A stretch of DNA of 64,000 bases from contig NZ_BDUD01000001.1 in assembly GCF_003113895.1 (NCBI RefSeq), forward strand, positions 1,959,821 to 2,023,820, in the 5' to 3' direction. The notes below the pieces were generated by a model. The model was not told the DNA's origin and did no database searches. It was given only the letters and a program-made list of their open reading frames with translations. Both the position numbers and the translations under genes were made by a program. Position 1 is the stretch's first letter. Each line of letters begins with the position of its first letter. This document shows positions 52,771-61,824 of the stretch, in pieces. The stretch comes from Nostoc commune NIES-4072. Its GTDB lineage: Bacteria; Cyanobacteriota; Cyanobacteriia; Cyanobacteriales; Nostocaceae.

Positions 52771-54066
52771 ATGGTGCGAAACTCAAAGCTAGGGTACAGA
52801 ACATTCCCTAAGTCTATTCTGCGTCTATCCGTTGGTATAGGTATAATTGCATTTTTATCAATTGGCGGAATAAGTTTTTATATACTAAAAAACTGGCAAA
52901 ATTATGCAAATTCAGAAGCACAAGTGCCAGCAACACAATTGCCACAGTTACAAACGGTAACAGCTTTAGGGCGGATTGAACCACAGGGAAAAGTAATTAA
53001 ACTCTCTGCTGCGGTGTCTGCCGAAGGAAGTCGGGTAGAAAAGTTGTTAGTGAAGGAGGGGGATAGGGTAAAAGCAGGACAGGTGATTGCGATTTTGAAC
53101 AGTAGCGATCGCTTGCAAGCAGAATTAGAAGAGGCACAAGAACAAGTAAAAGTAGCCCAGGCAAACCTAAACCGCACCCAAGCAGGTGCTAAACCCGGTG
53201 AAATTGCCGCCCAAAAAGCTGCGATCGCTCGCTTAGAAGCAGAACGCCAAGGTGATATTAATGCCCAAGCAGCGACAATTGAGCGATTTCAAGCCGAAGT
53301 GGGTAACGCCCAAGCAGAAGACGAACGGTATCAGCAGCTATATCAACAGGGCGCAATTTCCGCTTCCCAACGAGATAATAAGCGTTTAAACTTGGAAACC
53401 GCTCAAAAAAGCCTGCAAGAAGCACAAGCACAGTTAAATCGGACTCAATCAACAAGCCAGCAAAAGATTAAAGAAGCCACAGCAACACTCGATGAAATCG
53501 CCGAAGTGCCAGGAGTGGATATAAAAGCTGCCCAAGCCGAGGTCAATCGTACCATAGCAGCCATGAATCTGGCAAAAGTAAATTTAAAACAGGCCGAAGT
53601 GCGATCGCCTCAAAATGGACAGGTATTTGAGATCCATACCCATCCTGGCGAATTAATATCAAATGATGGCATTGCTGATATCGGACAAACCAACCAGATG
53701 TATGTGATAGCCGAAGTCTACGAAAGCGATATCGACAAAGTGCGTTCAGGGCAGCAAGTGCGAGTCTTTGGTGATTCCCTCGCCATTGAATTACAGGGAA
53801 TCGTAGATCGTAAAGGCTTACAAGTGCGGCGTCAGAATGTCATTAACACAGATCCTGCTAACAATATCGATAACAGAGTAGTCGAAGTCCATATCCGACT
53901 AGATGAAGCCTCCAGTCAAAAAGCTGCCACCTTAACCAATATGCAAGTTAAGGCAGTAATTGAATTGGGAATAGGGAATAGTGAATTGGGCATTGGTTTA
54001 AGTTATTCTCCATCTCCCCCTGCCCCCATTCCCCACTCCCCACTCCCCACTCCCCCCTTTTTATAA
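52771..54066 (+). CDS. devB: DevB-type membrane fusion protein of an ABC exporter
   Basis: 431 residues. One N-terminal membrane helix (LSVGIGIIAFLSIGGISFYI), biotinyl-lipoyl half domain (VEKLLVKEGDRVKAGQVIA), a long Ala/Gln-rich coiled coil (about 110-260), second lipoyl half (VRSPQNGQVFEIHTHPGE) and beta-barrel. This is the DevB family, the periplasmic adaptor that links DevC/DevA to TolC; the namesake exports heterocyst glycolipids, but paralogues exist and this one's cargo is unknown. The C-terminal 30 residues (SPSPPAPIPHSPLPTPP) are translated tandem-repeat DNA. The stop is one base before the devC start. Confidence 0.9.
   Translation: MVRNSKLGYRTFPKSILRLSVGIGIIAFLSIGGISFYILKNWQNYANSEAQVPATQLPQLQTVTALGRIEPQGKVIKLSAAVSAEGSRVEKLLVKEGDRVKAGQVIAILNSSDRLQAELEEAQEQVKVAQANLNRTQAGAKPGEIAAQKAAIARLEAERQGDINAQAATIERFQAEVGNAQAEDERYQQLYQQGAISASQRDNKRLNLETAQKSLQEAQAQLNRTQSTSQQKIKEATATLDEIAEVPGVDIKAAQAEVNRTIAAMNLAKVNLKQAEVRSPQNGQVFEIHTHPGELISNDGIADIGQTNQMYVIAEVYESDIDKVRSGQQVRVFGDSLAIELQGIVDRKGLQVRRQNVINTDPANNIDNRVVEVHIRLDEASSQKAATLTNMQVKAVIELGIGNSELGIGLSYSPSPPAPIPHSPLPTPPFL
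54026..54057. repeat. Heptamer repeats at the 3' end of devB
   Basis: CCCCATT and CCCCACT heptamers, preceded by GGGAATA-type repeats (about 53966-53996). They replace the natural C-terminus of DevB and end nine bases before the stop codon. Confidence 0.8.
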
Positions 54067-54067
54067 T

Positions 54068-55234
54068 GTGATTAAACAACTGCGACGCCGAACCCCTCTT
54101 GGATGGCTGCAATTGAATCATGAAAAAAGCCGTCTTTTAGTGGCATTATCAGGAATTGCCTTTGCGGATCTTCTCATGTTCATGCAACTGGGCTTTCAGA
54201 CTGCGCTGTATGACAGTAACACTAGACTGCATCGCAGTTTGCAAGCAGACATTGTTTTAACCAGCCCCCAAGCCCGTAACTTGCCAAGCTTGTCTACATT
54301 TTCTCGGCGGCGACTTTACCAAGCAATGGATATACCAGGGGTGAAGTCAGCAGAACCAATGTATTTCAACAATACAATCTGGAAAAATCCCCAAACACAC
54401 CGTGAGGCGGGGGTGTTAGTTATTGGTTTTAATCCAGATAAGCCAGCCTTTGATTTACCAGATGTTAACCAGCAATTGCAGACAATTAAGCTGCCAGGTG
54501 CTGTCTTGTTCGATCGTGGTGCTAGAGGAGATTATCAAAAAGCGATCGCTCAAATTGACCAAGGTAAAACCCTAACCACCGAAATAGAACGGCGCACAAT
54601 TACCATTAGTGGCTTATTTCAAGTCGGCGCTTCCTTTGGTTCTGATGGCAATTTGATTACCAGCGATCAAAACTTTTTGCGGCTATTTTCTGGGCGACAG
54701 TCCAGCAGTGTCAGTTTAGGTTTGATAAAGGTAAAACCAGGTTATGACCCGAAAAAGGTAGCAGCAACATTGAAAGCCTATCTAAAAGATGATGTCATAG
54801 TCTTAACCCACGCCGAATTTATAGAATTTGAGAACAACTTCTGGAGAACAAATTCCCCAATTGGCTTTATTTTCAGCCTGGGTGTATCGATGGGCTTTGT
54901 GGTGGGCGTGATTATCGTTTATCAAGTCCTTTCCACCGATGTTAATGCCCACGTTCGGGAATACGCCACCTTCAAAGCAATGGGATATCGCAATTACTAT
55001 CTACTAGGTGTGGTGCTTGAAGAATCGTTAATATTAGCAGCACTGGGTTTTTTCCCTGGCTTGGGAGTATCCTTAGCACTTTACCAACTGACTCGCAGTG
55101 CCACAAATTTACCCATGTACATGACTGCGATTCGAGCATTGCAGGTATTACTGCTGACCATAATTATGTGTGCAATTTCCGGTGCGATCGCCACCCGCAA
55201 ACTCCAAGCCGCCGATCCTGCTGATATGTTTTAG
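54068..55234 (+). CDS. devC: DevC-type permease of an ABC exporter
   Basis: 388 residues with a GTG start one base after the devB stop. MacB/FtsX-like topology: one N-terminal membrane helix (LLVALSGIAFADLLMFMQLGF), a periplasmic domain of about 220 residues (40-260), and three C-terminal helices (IGFIFSLGVSMGFVVGVIIV onward). The start PLGWLQLNHEKSR is characteristic of DevC. Works with DevA and DevB; substrate unknown. Confidence 0.92.
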   Translation: MIKQLRRRTPLGWLQLNHEKSRLLVALSGIAFADLLMFMQLGFQTALYDSNTRLHRSLQADIVLTSPQARNLPSLSTFSRRRLYQAMDIPGVKSAEPMYFNNTIWKNPQTHREAGVLVIGFNPDKPAFDLPDVNQQLQTIKLPGAVLFDRGARGDYQKAIAQIDQGKTLTTEIERRTITISGLFQVGASFGSDGNLITSDQNFLRLFSGRQSSSVSLGLIKVKPGYDPKKVAATLKAYLKDDVIVLTHAEFIEFENNFWRTNSPIGFIFSLGVSMGFVVGVIIVYQVLSTDVNAHVREYATFKAMGYRNYYLLGVVLEESLILAALGFFPGLGVSLALYQLTRSATNLPMYMTAIRALQVLLLTIIMCAISGAIATRKLQAADPADMF

Positions 55235-55239
55235 AACTA

Positions 55240-55335
55240 GGGGAGTGGGGAGTAGGGAAGAATGTCTTACAACTCCCCATTCCCCATTCCCCATTCCCCA
55301 TTCCCCATTCCCCATTCCCCACTCCCCACCCCCCA
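55240..55335. repeat. Heptamer repeat tract between devC and devA
   Basis: One GGGGAGT unit, then about nine CCCCATT/CCCCACT units. It fills almost the whole 104-bp gap between the two genes, and can fold back on itself because opposite-sense units face each other. Confidence 0.85.
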
Positions 55336-55338
55336 AAT

Positions 55339-56031
55339 ATGCTTCCCGTCATCTCCATCCAGAATCTCGACCACCATTTTGGTCAAGGCTCACTCCGTAA
55401 GCAAGTTTTATCTAACATCAACTTGGAGATTAACGCCGGTGAAATTATTATTATGACTGGGCCTTCTGGTTCTGGAAAGACTACCTTGCTGACCTTAGTA
55501 GGTGGATTACGTTCTACCCAATCTGGTAGTTTGCGGGTATTGGGACGAGAACTATGTGGTGCTAGTGCTGAACAACTAGTACAGGCGCGACGCCGTAACG
55601 GTTATATTTTCCAATCACATAACTTGCATGGTAGTTTAACAGCACTCCAAAACGTCAAAATGGCTTTGGAATTGCATAAACATCTTGGCTTAAAAAAGAT
55701 GCTAGCTAGGTCAGCCCAAATGCTAGAACACGTAGGATTAGGAAATCATTTGCATTACTATCCTGATAAACTGTCTGGGGGACAAAAACAACGAGTAGCG
55801 ATCGCTCGTGCCTTAGTTAGTCATCCTCAAATAATCCTAGCCGATGAACCCACAGCCGCCCTTGACAGTCAATCGGGACGAGATGTAGTCAATCTCATGC
55901 AAAAACTAGCAAAAGAACAAGGCTGTACCATCTTGATGGTTACTCATGACAACCGCATCCTAGATGTAGCTGATCGCATCGTTCACATGGAAGATGGCAA
56001 ACTCAAGCCAAAAGCAAAACTATCAGTTTAG
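55339..56031 (+). CDS. devA: DevA-type ATPase of an ABC exporter
   Basis: 230 residues. Walker A GPSGSGKTT at 41-49, Q-loop FQSHNLHGSLTALQNV, signature LSGGQKQRVAIARAL, Walker B IILADEPTAALD and H-loop MVTHD. It is the LolD/MacB-like ATPase of the DevBCA family and drives substrate transfer from the inner membrane to the DevB-TolC conduit. Last gene of the operon. The ATG lies only three bases after the end of the repeat tract, so the repeat covers its ribosome binding region. Confidence 0.94.
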   Translation: MLPVISIQNLDHHFGQGSLRKQVLSNINLEINAGEIIIMTGPSGSGKTTLLTLVGGLRSTQSGSLRVLGRELCGASAEQLVQARRRNGYIFQSHNLHGSLTALQNVKMALELHKHLGLKKMLARSAQMLEHVGLGNHLHYYPDKLSGGQKQRVAIARALVSHPQIILADEPTAALDSQSGRDVVNLMQKLAKEQGCTILMVTHDNRILDVADRIVHMEDGKLKPKAKLSV

Positions 56032-56390
56032 AGTTGATAAGCTTTTATTTCTCTAGCTTCTCAACTCGGAATCAGAAAATTTTAGGTAAAATCACTGTTA
56101 TTTTACACTCGACACCCCATATCAATATTAGTAATATCTGTTACGAATGTATAAACGAGGATTAAGATTAGATAAGCTAAAAATCCTAGAAATAATTTAT
56201 ACGATCCATCAATAAAATCTATGATAGGGTGGGCATGTTGTCCACCCTAATTGTGCAAATTAAATGCTCAACAGCTTACCAAAGCTAGCTTTGCCTAAAT
56301 CTTCTGGGGTTATTTCTGACGCTTTCCCCTTGCTCTTACTTTATCTGGTTTAGTAATTTAACTACACCAACTTTAACCTAACAGTGTACT
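56032..56390. other. Intergenic, nothing recognised
   Basis: About 360 AT-rich bases between devA and the M23 peptidase gene. Near 56228-56247 GGGTGGGCATG and CCACCC can pair weakly. No gene. Confidence 0.4.
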
Positions 56391-57446
56391 ATGAGTGTCC
56401 AGTTGGACAAGTGTCCAACTGATGGATTTCCCAATATTTGTGGTTTTCAACAACATCTACTTCAAACAGGAAACATTAGTAGAAATAAGCTAGTCTATTT
56501 TGCAACACAAGCAAGGGATTTTTGCAGCTCTATGATTATTGAGAATAGCGCTAGTAGTTTAAACAAGAAGTTGCTCGGTTTTAATGTCAAAGCAATAAAT
56601 GTGTTAAAGGGAATATTTGCTGTTCTCCCTTTAACCTTGGCATTGCCTGTAGATGCTTTACAAGTCAAAATTACTCCAACTAATCCTAAATTAGGGGATA
56701 CAATCTCGGTAGAGATTAATCGAGATAATACCGATAATAGTCCAAATCCAACAGTAGCTAGTGGTAAGAATATATACCCAGCCTTTGAAATTGCCCCCAA
56801 TCAGTATCGGGCTTTCGTTCCCACAACTCCACTAGAAAAAGCTGGAACTAGAACACTTCGGGTTACAGGAGATGGTCAAGTACAAAATTTAGCAGTGAAT
56901 GTGCTTAATCGTAAGTTCCCCGTACAACGTATTACTTTGCCACCTGGTAAAGCCGGAGTAGATGCCACAGAGTATGAACTCAAGCGTGTGGCAGCTTTCA
57001 AGGCACTACAAACACCACAAAAGTATTGGAATGGAGTATTTCTGAAGCCAAATGCAGGGCGGATGAGTACAAACTATGGTGTACGTCGCTACTATAATGG
57101 TACATTTGCAAAAGACTACTATCATCGTGGCCTTGACTACGCTGGTGCTACCGGATCACCGATAATTGCCCCAGCCTCTGGACGAGTTGCTTTGGTAGGT
57201 AGGGTATCCCAAGGATTTCGGATACACGGTAACGTAGTTGGCATTGACCACGGTCAAGGAGTAACCAGTATTTTCATGCACCTGAGTCGTATTAACGTTA
57301 AAGAAGGTGATTTTGTGAAAGCTGGTCAACTAATTGGTGCAGTAGGTTCAACAGGTGCTGCTACGGGGCCGCACTTGCACTGGGGTCTGTATGTCAACGG
57401 ACAATCTGTTGATCCAACACCTTGGCGAACTAAGGTCGTTAATTAG
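56391..57446 (+). CDS. M23-family (LytM-type) metallopeptidase
   Basis: 351 residues from ATG 56391; starting at ATG 56532 would give 304 residues that begin close to the export signal (VLKGIFAVLPLTLALPVDAL) and is more natural. Mature part: an Ig-like N-terminal domain (about 90-185), then LytM with HRGLDYAGATGSPIIAPASG (His, Asp) and ATGPHLHWGLYVNG (His-x-His), the Zn ligands. It should cut peptide cross-bridges of peptidoglycan in the periplasm, or activate amidases if the site is inactive; all ligands are present. A 22-bp palindrome overlaps the first codons. Confidence 0.87.
   Translation: MSVQLDKCPTDGFPNICGFQQHLLQTGNISRNKLVYFATQARDFCSSMIIENSASSLNKKLLGFNVKAINVLKGIFAVLPLTLALPVDALQVKITPTNPKLGDTISVEINRDNTDNSPNPTVASGKNIYPAFEIAPNQYRAFVPTTPLEKAGTRTLRVTGDGQVQNLAVNVLNRKFPVQRITLPPGKAGVDATEYELKRVAAFKALQTPQKYWNGVFLKPNAGRMSTNYGVRRYYNGTFAKDYYHRGLDYAGATGSPIIAPASGRVALVGRVSQGFRIHGNVVGIDHGQGVTSIFMHLSRINVKEGDFVKAGQLIGAVGSTGAATGPHLHWGLYVNGQSVDPTPWRTKVVN
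56400..56421. promoter_or_regulatory. 22-bp palindrome at the start of the M23 gene
   Basis: CAGTTGGACA-AG-TGTCCAACTG, perfect 10-base arms, with an extra half-site AGTGTCCA just before it. It lies within the first codons if ATG 56391 is used, but 110 bp upstream of the alternative start 56532, where an operator would be expected. Confidence 0.4.
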
Positions 57447-57551
57447 TAGAGGCGGAATTGATTGCGTCTGTGCATAATTTGTATTTTTTTTGCTGAAAAT
57501 TGGCAAAAGAAATTGGGTTGATACCGTCCCTACCAAGCTTTGCTAACATAA

Positions 57552-58106
57552 ATGATGATAAGCATTATGAGCATCGAAAGAATTGTAGAACAAGCTCTCC
57601 AGGATGGTTATTTGACACCAGCAATGGAAGCAGAAGTCGGTAGAATATGTGACAACGCCTCGGAACTCTCAATTGAAGAGTATATGGCGCTAGATCGGCT
57701 GATGGGAGCGCTATTGACTGGTGAGGTAGTGGCGGTACCTCGCAAACAATTCATTAACGTTATGGAAGAATTGGTACTGACCGAAGCGATCGCCCGAGTC
57801 GCAGAAATCGAAGCTACCAGCGAAAGTTCTCTAGATGTCGGCGATATTGCTGCTTATGCCCTCAACAGGCTACCACCTTTATATGCTACTACAGAAGAAG
57901 GTGCTAACTTCCAGCGCCAAACGGCTCAGGCACAACTGCAAGACTTGATTTCTCAGCAAATAAGTGAGGCGATTAATCGTTACCTCGATCGACCCAATTT
58001 CTTCCCAGAACGGCAAGCTTTGGGCAAAAACACTGGAAATGAGGTTGTACGCCAAGTTAGTGCTTTACTCCAAACTTATGCACCTAACTTTGAGCAAAAA
58101 TTATAA
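57552..58106 (+). CDS. ComFB-family protein
   Basis: 184 residues (a start at ATG 57567 is equally possible). The ComFB signature is in the middle: NVMEELVLTEAIARV followed by LDVGDIAAYALNRLPPLYATT and EEGANFQRQ. Flanking regions are helical, including an N-terminal SIERIVEQALQDGYLTPAME segment usual in cyanobacterial members. Bacillus ComFB is of unknown role; cyanobacterial relatives have been described as cyclic-dinucleotide binding proteins. Soluble. Convergent with the L,D-transpeptidase gene. Confidence 0.85.
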   Translation: MMISIMSIERIVEQALQDGYLTPAMEAEVGRICDNASELSIEEYMALDRLMGALLTGEVVAVPRKQFINVMEELVLTEAIARVAEIEATSESSLDVGDIAAYALNRLPPLYATTEEGANFQRQTAQAQLQDLISQQISEAINRYLDRPNFFPERQALGKNTGNEVVRQVSALLQTYAPNFEQKL

Positions 58107-58110
58107 TTTT

Positions 58111-58169
58111 AAGAGTCATTGGTCATTGGTCATTAGTTTTAGACAAAGGACTAATGACTAATGACTCTT
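58111..58169. terminator. Bidirectional hairpin between convergent genes
   Basis: AAGAGTCATTGGTCATT... faces ...AATGACTAATGACTCTT; the arms are built of heptamers TCATTGG/TAATGAC. It sits exactly between the ComFB and transpeptidase stops. Confidence 0.65.
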
Positions 58170-58175
58170 AACTAA

Positions 58176-59159
58176 TTAATCACGTACTAACACTTTTGTT
58201 CCTAAACTAACTTGCTCATATAACAATCGAACATCAGAATTACGCATTCTTAAGCAGCCGTGGGATACAGCCGTTCCTATCAGGTCAATTTCCGGCGTGC
58301 CATGAAAGCCAATTTCATTCCGTCCATCTGACCAAAAACCAATCCATCTATCTCCCAAGGGACTATCCGTACCAGCCTCAAATACTTTGCCTGTAATCGG
58401 GTGACGCCAAATTGGATAGTGTCGCATGTGAATCACCTGGAAAGAACCCGTGGGCGTTTCCCAACCTTTCTTACCTACAGCGATTGGGTAACTGGCTATC
58501 ACCTCATCTCCTGCGTATACATAAGTCCGGCGATCGCTTAAATCAACTACTACTTGCGTCTTAGCATCTGCCAACTTGTTAGATGGTACTTGTTGGGCTG
58601 AAGCCTGAGACCATATACTTTTTGGCCAACTATCTGTAACTGAATTTTGTCTTTCTGTTTGTGCCACCAGCCGCGTCTTAGCTGGTAGTTCGGTTTCTTT
58701 CGCTACATCTTTTTTAATGATTTGGGGCTGAGTTTGGGGGACAATTGCGCCTACATTAGTTGCTTTGGCTAAATTCTTCTTAATTATTTTCGACTTAGTT
58801 GCTTTGGCTACATTCTTTTTTTTAATTACTTTCACCTTAGTTTGAGGCTTAACAGCAGAAGACTTTGGTGTAAATACCCTCTGGGCAGTTGTACCTTGGG
58901 TAGCTTCATCAATTGGCACAGATGCACCCAGTGCAATTTCCCCTAAACTAACTTGGGAAAGATTCTTGTAGACTCCTTCTGGGCGGCTTCCCTTAGGATT
59001 GGTTAGGGTAGAATCTCGCCGCATCGCAGTAGATGCAGACTTATCAGACTGCCGTTCTGCCGTAGTAATGCGCCAATGGACAGCTAAAGATAAAAATGCT
59101 GTGCCAAAACAGAGCAACATTACCACTCGCCCTACAGATTCATTTCTTACCATTGCCAT
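58176..59159 (-). CDS. L,D-transpeptidase (YkuD domain)
   Basis: 327 residues. N-terminal anchor or signal (GRVVMLLCFGTAFLSLAV), a long Lys/Thr-rich linker with repeated (K)IIKKNVAKAT units (about 110-150), then YkuD: VDLSDRRTYVYAGDEVIASY, GWETPTGSFQVIHM, and IGFHGTPEIDLIGTAVSHG followed by CLRM with the catalytic cysteine. It forms 3-3 cross-links in peptidoglycan or attaches proteins to it. Together with the M23 gene it makes a small cell-wall neighbourhood. Confidence 0.9.
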   Translation of the reverse strand: MAMVRNESVGRVVMLLCFGTAFLSLAVHWRITTAERQSDKSASTAMRRDSTLTNPKGSRPEGVYKNLSQVSLGEIALGASVPIDEATQGTTAQRVFTPKSSAVKPQTKVKVIKKKNVAKATKSKIIKKNLAKATNVGAIVPQTQPQIIKKDVAKETELPAKTRLVAQTERQNSVTDSWPKSIWSQASAQQVPSNKLADAKTQVVVDLSDRRTYVYAGDEVIASYPIAVGKKGWETPTGSFQVIHMRHYPIWRHPITGKVFEAGTDSPLGDRWIGFWSDGRNEIGFHGTPEIDLIGTAVSHGCLRMRNSDVRLLYEQVSLGTKVLVRD

Positions 59160-59431
59160 CGCCTATTATTTATCCCTGACATATCCAGCCGAGAATTCGA
59201 TGAGTTCATCATCCGATCATCAAAAATTTATCAATACTTATCATTTCTGTTATAAATCTGCCAACACCTCTGGGCAAACTAAGACTATGCAAATTGTTCC
59301 AGCAGCAAAACTCTAAGTGACCAACCTCATTCCTCCAAAGTTCTGGGGGTTGTAAGCCAATACTTAGACTTTCTGATGCAACTTTTGAAATGTAGTAATC
59401 AATTCTTAGTGGTGTCGGTGGGAGAAAAATC

Positions 59432-59581
59432 ATGTTTGAAAAACTATTCTTAGCGGTCACAATTACATTTTCCCTCAATTTCCTTTTTCAAGTTCGCGTA
59501 CCAGAGCAACATTATGGTGCTACCTACGGTTCACAACCAGAACAATCAGCAGCTATTCTGGTAACAAAATTAAAAAAATAA
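59432..59581 (+). CDS. Small exported or membrane protein, 49 residues
   Basis: ATG at 59432 with GGGAG (59420-59424) seven bases upstream, a good ribosome binding site. A hydrophobic N-terminus, KLFLAVTITFSLNFLFQV, could be a signal peptide or helix; the remainder, EQHYGATYGSQPEQSA, is polar. Not recognised. The ribosome site and the clean signal-like start make chance less likely. Confidence 0.5.
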   Translation: MFEKLFLAVTITFSLNFLFQVRVPEQHYGATYGSQPEQSAAILVTKLKK

Positions 59582-59784
59582 ATTCCCATTATAGTCACCA
59601 CAGCAACCCAACTTCCAGAAATTAATACCTGAGCTTTAAAGGTATTAAGAAGTTAGAATTACAAAAGTTTTATCTTCATTCTTATAACCAGATTTAATTA
59701 TTTTTATCAAGCGTATATACCCAGTTGCGAAAAGTACCAAAATGTGCATATTGCCGCGCTTTTATTACTTAATAGATATTGGGT

Positions 59785-59887
59785 TAATACAGTTCAGTTA
59801 AGCTTTTTCTCTTCCCCTGCAACGCTAGCCTCCCCTGCTCCCTCTGCCTGCCTTAACAGATAAATTTGCTTAACCCAAGCGTATTGG
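59785..59887. repeat. Inverted-repeat element, copy B
   Basis: Left end AATACAGTTCAGTTAAGC, right end GCTTAACCCAAGCGTATT. The interior is a pyrimidine-rich tract (TCCCCTGCTCCCTCTGCCTG). Same ends as at 22365-22467 with different interior, and matched on the other strand at 36065. The remaining gap 59582-60060 has no gene. Confidence 0.6.
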
Positions 59888-60060
59888 GTCTTGGCTAACT
59901 ATGCCAGCAGTATAAGGAAAAAGTGACCCTCTTTATTGCTATAAATGTATCCAAAATTGTCTGCCTCAGTGTTCCAGTCATAAATCCGTCACCTTAGCAT
60001 GGAACTTCTGTCCCATTAGCAGGTCTAATAGATAGGGATGATTTAGAGCCAGTACGATCT

Positions 60061-60717
60061 ATGAGTCAGTCGATCTCTGTATCCTGGTCAACGGTTGATG
60101 CAAAGTATCCAGAAGCATCAGTGCAAGTTGACAAACTCCCTAACCACGATTTAATTTTGCGCACTCAAGCGGGACTGCGACCAGATCGTGTTGCGTTTGC
60201 AGAACTATTACGCCGCTATCAAAGTCAAGTTGATAGAGTCCTATATCACCTGGCTCCAGATTGGGCTGACAGAGCCGATTTAGCTCAAGAAGTTTGGATT
60301 CGAGTGTATCGGAATATTAACCGATTACAAGAGCCTGCCAAATTTCGGGGCTGGTTAAGCCGCATTGCCACCAACTTGTTTTACGACGAGTTGCGGAAAC
60401 GCAAGCGGGTTATGAGTCCTTTGTCACTGGATGCTCCGCGTTCGTTAGAGGACGGCGAGATGGATTGGGAAATCGCTGGTGATACTCCCGGCCCTGAAGA
60501 AGAACTGACAACTAGAGAATTTTACGAACAACTGCGAGAAGCGATCGCGGATTTACCAGAGGTGTTTCGTACTACCATTGTCCTGAGAGAAATCGAAGGC
60601 ATGGCTTATGAAGAAATTGCCGAAATCACTGGAGTTTCTTTAGGAACTGTCAAGTCAAGAATTGCCAGAGCTAGATCGAGACTGCAAACTCACTTGCAGA
60701 ATTATCTAGACTCCTAA
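60061..60717 (+). CDS. ECF-type RNA polymerase sigma factor
   Basis: 218 residues. Region 2: FAELLRRYQSQVDRVLYHLA, ADLAQEVWIRVYRNINRL and FRGWLSRIATNLFYDELRKR; region 4: LREAIADLPEVFRTTIVLRE and YEEIAEITGVSLGTVKSRIA. About the size and order of SigG/RpoE-like ECF factors in Nostoc. Directs polymerase to stress promoters. The gene 157 bp downstream encodes a membrane protein that should be its anti-sigma factor. Which stress it answers cannot be read here. Confidence 0.92.
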   Translation: MSQSISVSWSTVDAKYPEASVQVDKLPNHDLILRTQAGLRPDRVAFAELLRRYQSQVDRVLYHLAPDWADRADLAQEVWIRVYRNINRLQEPAKFRGWLSRIATNLFYDELRKRKRVMSPLSLDAPRSLEDGEMDWEIAGDTPGPEEELTTREFYEQLREAIADLPEVFRTTIVLREIEGMAYEEIAEITGVSLGTVKSRIARARSRLQTHLQNYLDS

Positions 60718-60874
60718 TTTACAGTATCTTGGCTCTGCCCAATGGCAGAATTTAAGGATTGATTAAGAATTACACCAAAGACGTAGATCGCTTCTGCCCT
60801 GAGGAGGAAAATTGGCTAATTTCTCCGAATCTCCCGCCCAGTTTACCCGTGTATGAATTGGTAATAATGTTAAG

Positions 60875-61489
60875 ATGACTACTGATTCTCAGTTTTACGA
60901 CCGTTCTCCTTTGCAACTTCCTCAAGATTTGTCAGATGGAATGGCCAAGCATACCAATGAATCAACGGGTCTTATGGATATAGTGAAGCGCGATCGCTTC
61001 GAGTTATTGAGTGCTTATCTCGATGGTGAAGTTACAGCCACCGAACGCAAACAAGTAGAAGAATGGCTGGCAAATGATGCCTCAGTTCAATGCTTGTATG
61101 CCCGACTGTTAAAACTGCGCCAAGGCTTGCGGACTCTCCCAGTGCCCACAGCCCAACAGTCACCAGAAGTAACAGTTGGGCAAGTATTGACACGTTTGCG
61201 CCGCCGTTCCCGCTTAAACTGGATGGCGGGAGGTGCAGCTATTGCTGCTTGTATAATCGGTGCAGTATCTGGCTTAGTACCTATTGGTTCGAGAGTGCCG
61301 CGACTGGCACAACGACCACAAACAGAACCGATACAAACATCTTCAGCGTCTATAATTCCACCTTCCCCGTTGATGGTGGGGCTAAATAACCCGGTAATTG
61401 AAATTCCTAAAGCAGCAGTAGCTTCTCCAGAAAATCCAATTTATCCGCTACAGCCGCAACACCACGACTCCAAGCAAGACATAAACTAA
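60875..61489 (+). CDS. Anti-sigma factor (RseA-like, membrane-anchored)
   Basis: 204 residues. N-terminal cytoplasmic domain with RDRFELLSAYLDGEVTATER and VEEWLANDASVQCLYARLLKLRQ, the shape of an anti-sigma domain though without the zinc Cys/His motif; one transmembrane segment (LNWMAGGAAIAACIIGAVSGL, in part) near 113-133; a Pro/Ser-rich periplasmic tail. It would hold the sigma factor at the membrane until a signal releases it. Assignment rests on shape and on the neighbour. Confidence 0.8.
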   Translation: MTTDSQFYDRSPLQLPQDLSDGMAKHTNESTGLMDIVKRDRFELLSAYLDGEVTATERKQVEEWLANDASVQCLYARLLKLRQGLRTLPVPTAQQSPEVTVGQVLTRLRRRSRLNWMAGGAAIAACIIGAVSGLVPIGSRVPRLAQRPQTEPIQTSSASIIPPSPLMVGLNNPVIEIPKAAVASPENPIYPLQPQHHDSKQDIN

Positions 61490-61646
61490 TCGCAAAATTA
61501 ACAGTTTACAGATCGTAACTGTATGCGGTTAAACCACAGCTACTCCACCAGCCGTCAGGTTGGAGGATGCCTCCTAATTGGTCAACTCGATCTAAAGCCA
61601 TTAAATAAACCCAAGCCCAACCCAGAGAGAGCTACTGTGGCTCATA

Positions 61647-61679
61647 AACCTCGATAATTTGTCGATTATAGAGGTTTTC
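61647..61679 (+). terminator. Hairpin after the anti-sigma gene
   Basis: AACCTCGATAAT and ATTATAGAGGTT (one mismatch), six-base loop, then TTCT. About 160 bases after the stop; possible terminator. Confidence 0.45.
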
Positions 61680-61824
61680 TGGTGGTTGTTTATTCGGCTG
61701 CTAATCTTCCAGCACATCTAGTTCACTTAAAATCCTTGGGTTGGAAAAAGAGAGTAAATATCCGTGAACTTGGCTATCTCCTAGCGCTATTGCTGGTAGC
61801 CCATTGGCAAAGCTGTAAAAGTAT

